Shown here: positions 5,973 to 8,457 of the stretch, in pieces
Numbering within the stretch: position 1 is the stretch's first letter
Layout: each line of letters begins with the position of its first letter
Source of the DNA: Bacteroidetes bacterium HGW-Bacteroidetes-12
GTDB taxonomy: Bacteria > Bacteroidota > Bacteroidia > Flavobacteriales_E > Vicingaceae
Direction: 5' to 3'
Length of the DNA: 8,457 nucleotides
Assembly: GCA_002841035.1 (NCBI GenBank)
Contig: PHDR01000108.1
Span: forward strand, 1-8,457
The notes under the pieces: model-generated
What the model was told of the DNA's origin: nothing
What the model saw: only the letters and a program-made list of their open reading frames with translations
Database searches by the model: none
Program-made: the position numbers and the translations under genes

Positions 5973-6854
5973 CTAATATTTATTTTCAACTGGATCTACA
6001 TTAAAACCCTCAATTTTAAGGAGGTTAATAATGCCGTTTTCTCCACCTAGGTGACCACAACCTACTGCAATAAAGCAGATATTATGATTTCCCATTTCAA
6101 TAATTCTAGGTATCCAAATCTTATTGCGTGCATCAATTAAATATTCCCCAAATTCTTTGTACTCCTCAGAGGCTTCCATCAGTACTTCATAAACCCTCTC
6201 AATATCTCTTGTTTTATATACATTTACAAGATCTTGAAATTCCACCCTCGACTCATTAAAATCATCAATGCTCTCCATCAGCATCTTAACTTGTCTTTGT
6301 AGAGGAATTTTATCCATATAGCCAATCTGCTCTGCAACTGTTTCAATGCCAGCAATTGACTTTTCCATTTCCATTGCCTTTTGCACAAAAAATCCTTCAT
6401 ATGAAGCAGGTTGCTCGCCCACAATTTTGGGCAGCATAAACGATGACATAAGCAAAGGCTTAACATGCTTTAGCATATCAATGGGTAGTTGTAATGAGTC
6501 GGCAAAGAATTGCTTCAGCCTAAGGTACTCCTGTTCGGTCACTAGCTGGTCAATCGAATTTCCTTGCATCATCATAGCCGATTGAACCTCGGCCATCATT
6601 GATGGATTTGACATATCAATTTCAAAGACAATCTTTTCGGCTTTGGAAAATTTCTCCATCACTATATCATCAATAAAAAAATCAGCCTGAGGCAATGCAT
6701 GTATAGTACCATATATGTATACGGGATTTGACATTTCACTACCTGTTACTTTGTAAAGTAGCGACTGGGATTGGGTTGAAACGACGAATAAAAATACAAA
6801 GGTGAAAGTTAGTGTAAGTCTAATTTGAATTTGAACCCATATTGATTTTTTCAT
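5973..6854 (-). CDS. Exported TraB/GumN-family protein
   Basis: A 293-residue protein with a signal peptide (residues 1-30: MKKS, hydrophobic stretch LTFTFVFLFVV, cleavage near STQSQ). The mature part matches the TraB/PrgY/GumN (Tiki-related) family: LYKVTG followed by VYIYGTIHALP with His52, then IVFEID with Glu78, and near the C-terminus FIAVGCGHLGGENGI with His268 and LLKIEGFNV. These GxxH and Glu positions are the conserved putative metal-binding residues of the family, which includes the Wnt-cleaving Tiki metalloproteases; bacterial members are uncharacterised, and peptidase activity here is inferred. Size is normal for bacterial members. It lies 6 bases ahead of the amidotransferase-like lipoprotein gene. 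The 101-base gap to the upstream minus-strand gene shows neither a clear terminator nor a clear promoter, so read-through from that gene is possible. Confidence 0.85.
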   Translation of the reverse strand: MKKSIWVQIQIRLTLTFTFVFLFVVSTQSQSLLYKVTGSEMSNPVYIYGTIHALPQADFFIDDIVMEKFSKAEKIVFEIDMSNPSMMAEVQSAMMMQGNSIDQLVTEQEYLRLKQFFADSLQLPIDMLKHVKPLLMSSFMLPKIVGEQPASYEGFFVQKAMEMEKSIAGIETVAEQIGYMDKIPLQRQVKMLMESIDDFNESRVEFQDLVNVYKTRDIERVYEVLMEASEEYKEFGEYLIDARNKIWIPRIIEMGNHNICFIAVGCGHLGGENGIINLLKIEGFNVDPVENKY

Positions 6855-6955
6855 ACTTGGTGAGTGTTCAATAAAAATTATATAATTTTAGTTCTAAAGA
6901 TTGAAAAACTTTAGGAATACTATCCTTTCAGCATGGCTTGGAAGGTAAAAATGAA

Positions 6956-8457
6956 TTACTTTTTCTTAACAAAAGCGTCTTTATACCCAAGTTCTATAAC
7001 CCTTTGCAAGTTGTAATTTGCGTTATCTAATGTATTGTATATGCCTACATTATATCTATAAATATTATCGGGGCTGTTTTCAACAAATACATTCTCTAAA
7101 TTACTAAAACGTTTAAGATCAACAGGGTTTCTCAAAGCCATTATTTGAATGGTATAATGATATTTAACTGGCTTGGGGAGTTGCCGAACAAAAGCGCCTT
7201 TATAACCCAATTGAACAAGTCTATTCCTAATCTCCTGTGCCTCCTCTTTTGTTTCTGCTGCACCAACTGTGTATCGATAAAAACCATCGGCTCCCCTAGT
7301 TGCCGAAACGCCCGAAATATTTGTAAATGACTCTGGAGTAACAGGAACAATCAGAGCCATTATCTGAACGGTATAGGTACCTATTTCATCAGAAAAAGTA
7401 ATTTTTGGCTCACTAACTACTTTTTTCTCTTCCTTCTTTACAACTTCTACAACTAAGGGTTTTACAGGCTCTTCTGTAACAACTGGCTCAGTCTTAACCT
7501 CAGGTACCACCTCCTTTACCTGTTCAATTTGTTGTTCAGGTTCAGGTTCAATCAGTTTTATAATTTCAGGTTGAACTACTTCAGCAATAAGCGGTTGTTG
7601 AGAAATTGGGTTAAGCAGTAAATCTAGATCGTATGTAGGGCTGTTATAATCATCCGCTAAGCTAAAATCAGTAATAAAATCTTCAAATCCATCTCCAGTA
7701 ACTTTTACTTGATAGTTTCCCGGGACAATTTTTTGAGTAAAACTTCCTTCGCTTAGGGTGGAATTAATACTGGCTAAAACTTTACTCTCATCGAGATTTG
7801 ATATGGAAATTGTAAGGTTCGACTCTTCATTGGCAATTTCATTTGTTGCCAACAGTTTACCCTTTAAAAAGATTGAAGGGAAAATCTTGACTTCAAAAAT
7901 ATCGAGGGGACCGAATCCCTTAGGATCGAAATAGGATGCATAACCACTTTCAATACTTAAGGGGAAAAAGAAAAGATTGTCGTCGGCACTATTAATTGGA
8001 TATCCCAATCTTTCAATTTCACCATTAGCCTGAATATCAGTATAAAAGATATCGTAGCCGCCTATACTATTATGTCCCTCTGAACTAAAAAAGAGATACT
8101 TACCATCTGGTGTAAGAAATGGATTCTCCTCGTTAAACTCAGTATTAATTTTTGGTCCCAAGTTAACAGGATCACCCCATCTCTCTTTCTGATCTTGAGT
8201 TGATTTATAAATATCTAATCCCCCATACCCACCTGGTCTGTCGCTAGTGAAGTAAAGAGTTTTGCCATCGGGAGAGATAAAAGCATGGGTTTCATTTGAT
8301 TTGCTAGTAATTGGCTTTTTAAGCTTTTTGGAACGAACCCAATAGCCATCCTCAAAAAATGTATCAAAGATATTTGCAATCGGAGCAAAATCATCAACTA
8401 GGTACAACCAGTTACCGTCATACGACAATGATGTAGTTTTAAGATAGGTTGCACCAA
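6956..8457 (-). CDS. PD40 beta-propeller / regulatory-like / tandem SPOR envelope protein (5' end outside window)
   Basis: The frame is open from the right edge (codons for GATYLKTT precede the TTG at 8428) to the TAA at 6956-6958, giving about 499 C-terminal residues; the true start and any signal peptide or TPR region are outside. Domains in order: at least two clear PD40/WD40-like repeats (AFISPDGKTLYFTSDRPGGY near 8284-8225, PFLTPDGKYLFFSSEG near 8122-8075), with degenerate blades on either side; a carboxypeptidase-regulatory-like beta-sandwich ending GNYQVKVTGDGFEDF (to about 7670); a Pro/Glu/Val-rich linker (about 7590-7390); and two SPOR domains (7375-7181 and 7156-6959) beginning YTVQIMAL and YTIQIMAL. 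SPOR domains bind denuded peptidoglycan. PD40 plus regulatory-like domain recalls type IX secretion component PorE, which instead ends in an OmpA-type domain. It is probably periplasmic, anchoring an envelope complex to the wall; the exact role is unknown. Confidence 0.85.
   Translation of the reverse strand, partial: GATYLKTTSLSYDGNWLYLVDDFAPIANIFDTFFEDGYWVRSKKLKKPITSKSNETHAFISPDGKTLYFTSDRPGGYGGLDIYKSTQDQKERWGDPVNLGPKINTEFNEENPFLTPDGKYLFFSSEGHNSIGGYDIFYTDIQANGEIERLGYPINSADDNLFFFPLSIESGYASYFDPKGFGPLDIFEVKIFPSIFLKGKLLATNEIANEESNLTISISNLDESKVLASINSTLSEGSFTQKIVPGNYQVKVTGDGFEDFITDFSLADDYNSPTYDLDLLLNPISQQPLIAEVVQPEIIKLIEPEPEQQIEQVKEVVPEVKTEPVVTEEPVKPLVVEVVKKEEKKVVSEPKITFSDEIGTYTVQIMALIVPVTPESFTNISGVSATRGADGFYRYTVGAAETKEEAQEIRNRLVQLGYKGAFVRQLPKPVKYHYTIQIMALRNPVDLKRFSNLENVFVENSPDNIYRYNVGIYNTLDNANYNLQRVIELGYKDAFVKKK

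Noticed and set aside
6855..6955. Promoter for the TraB/GumN gene in the 101-base gap (minus-strand TATAATTTTTATTG-like stretch)
   Set aside because: It is only a loose match to the -7 element in AT-rich DNA, with no -33 partner at the right distance; too weak to list.
1..8457. Mobile elements, CRISPR arrays, tRNA genes or phage-defence genes
   Set aside because: No transposase or integrase motif, no regularly spaced repeats, no cloverleaf-like segments and no nuclease or toxin motifs were seen in any frame.

Overview
The window looks like a chromosomal segment of a low-GC Bacteroidota (my guess is the Bacteroidales/Marinilabiliales side; this is inference). The reasons are AT-rich DNA, start codons preceded by A-rich stretches instead of Shine-Dalgarno boxes, a TPR-type hybrid-membrane NarL-family sensor kinase, PD40 beta-propeller plus SPOR envelope proteins, and one plausible TAnnTTTG-type promoter element. 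Nearly every protein is exported or acts at the envelope. No tRNA, rRNA, CRISPR array, transposase or integrase was seen.

Layout, plus strand: (1) 3-479, the C-terminal end of an outer-membrane beta-barrel protein cut by the window edge, followed 6 bases later by (2) 486-1307, an exported leucine-rich-repeat protein. (3) A 460-base non-coding region (1308-1767) holds two strong inverted repeats. (4) 1768-3540, a signal-peptide/TPR/transmembrane/HisKA_3 histidine kinase, overlaps by 17 bases (5) 3524-4156, a LuxR/NarL-type response regulator. (6) A 269-base non-coding region (4157-4425) holds inverted repeats, one nearly identical to that ahead of the kinase. (7) 4426-4776, a small exported TonB-C-like protein, ends at a strong intrinsic terminator.

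Layout, minus strand (read right to left): 8457-6956, a 5'-truncated PD40 propeller / carboxypeptidase-regulatory-like / tandem SPOR protein; 6854-5973, an exported TraB/GumN-family protein; 5966-4848, a lipoprotein with a class I glutamine-amidotransferase (peptidase C26, gamma-glutamyl hydrolase-like) domain. The last two are 6 bases apart and probably co-transcribed. The lipoprotein gene converges on the small TonB-C-like gene, and its last codons lie inside the T-tract of the plus-strand terminator.

The most interesting signal is a pair of 16-bp dyads, TGTACATTTTCGTACA (1467-1482) and TGTTCATTTTCGAACA (4271-4286). They differ only at two positions that change together so that the inverted symmetry is kept. 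One lies upstream of the kinase-regulator pair and the other just upstream of the small exported protein's putative promoter. The simplest model is that they are operator sites of the response regulator encoded between them, making a self-contained envelope-sensing module (kinase, regulator, small exported effector). This is an inference from sequence alone. A second notable point is the PorE-like architecture at the right end, where tandem SPOR domains stand in the place usually held by an OmpA-type peptidoglycan-binding domain.
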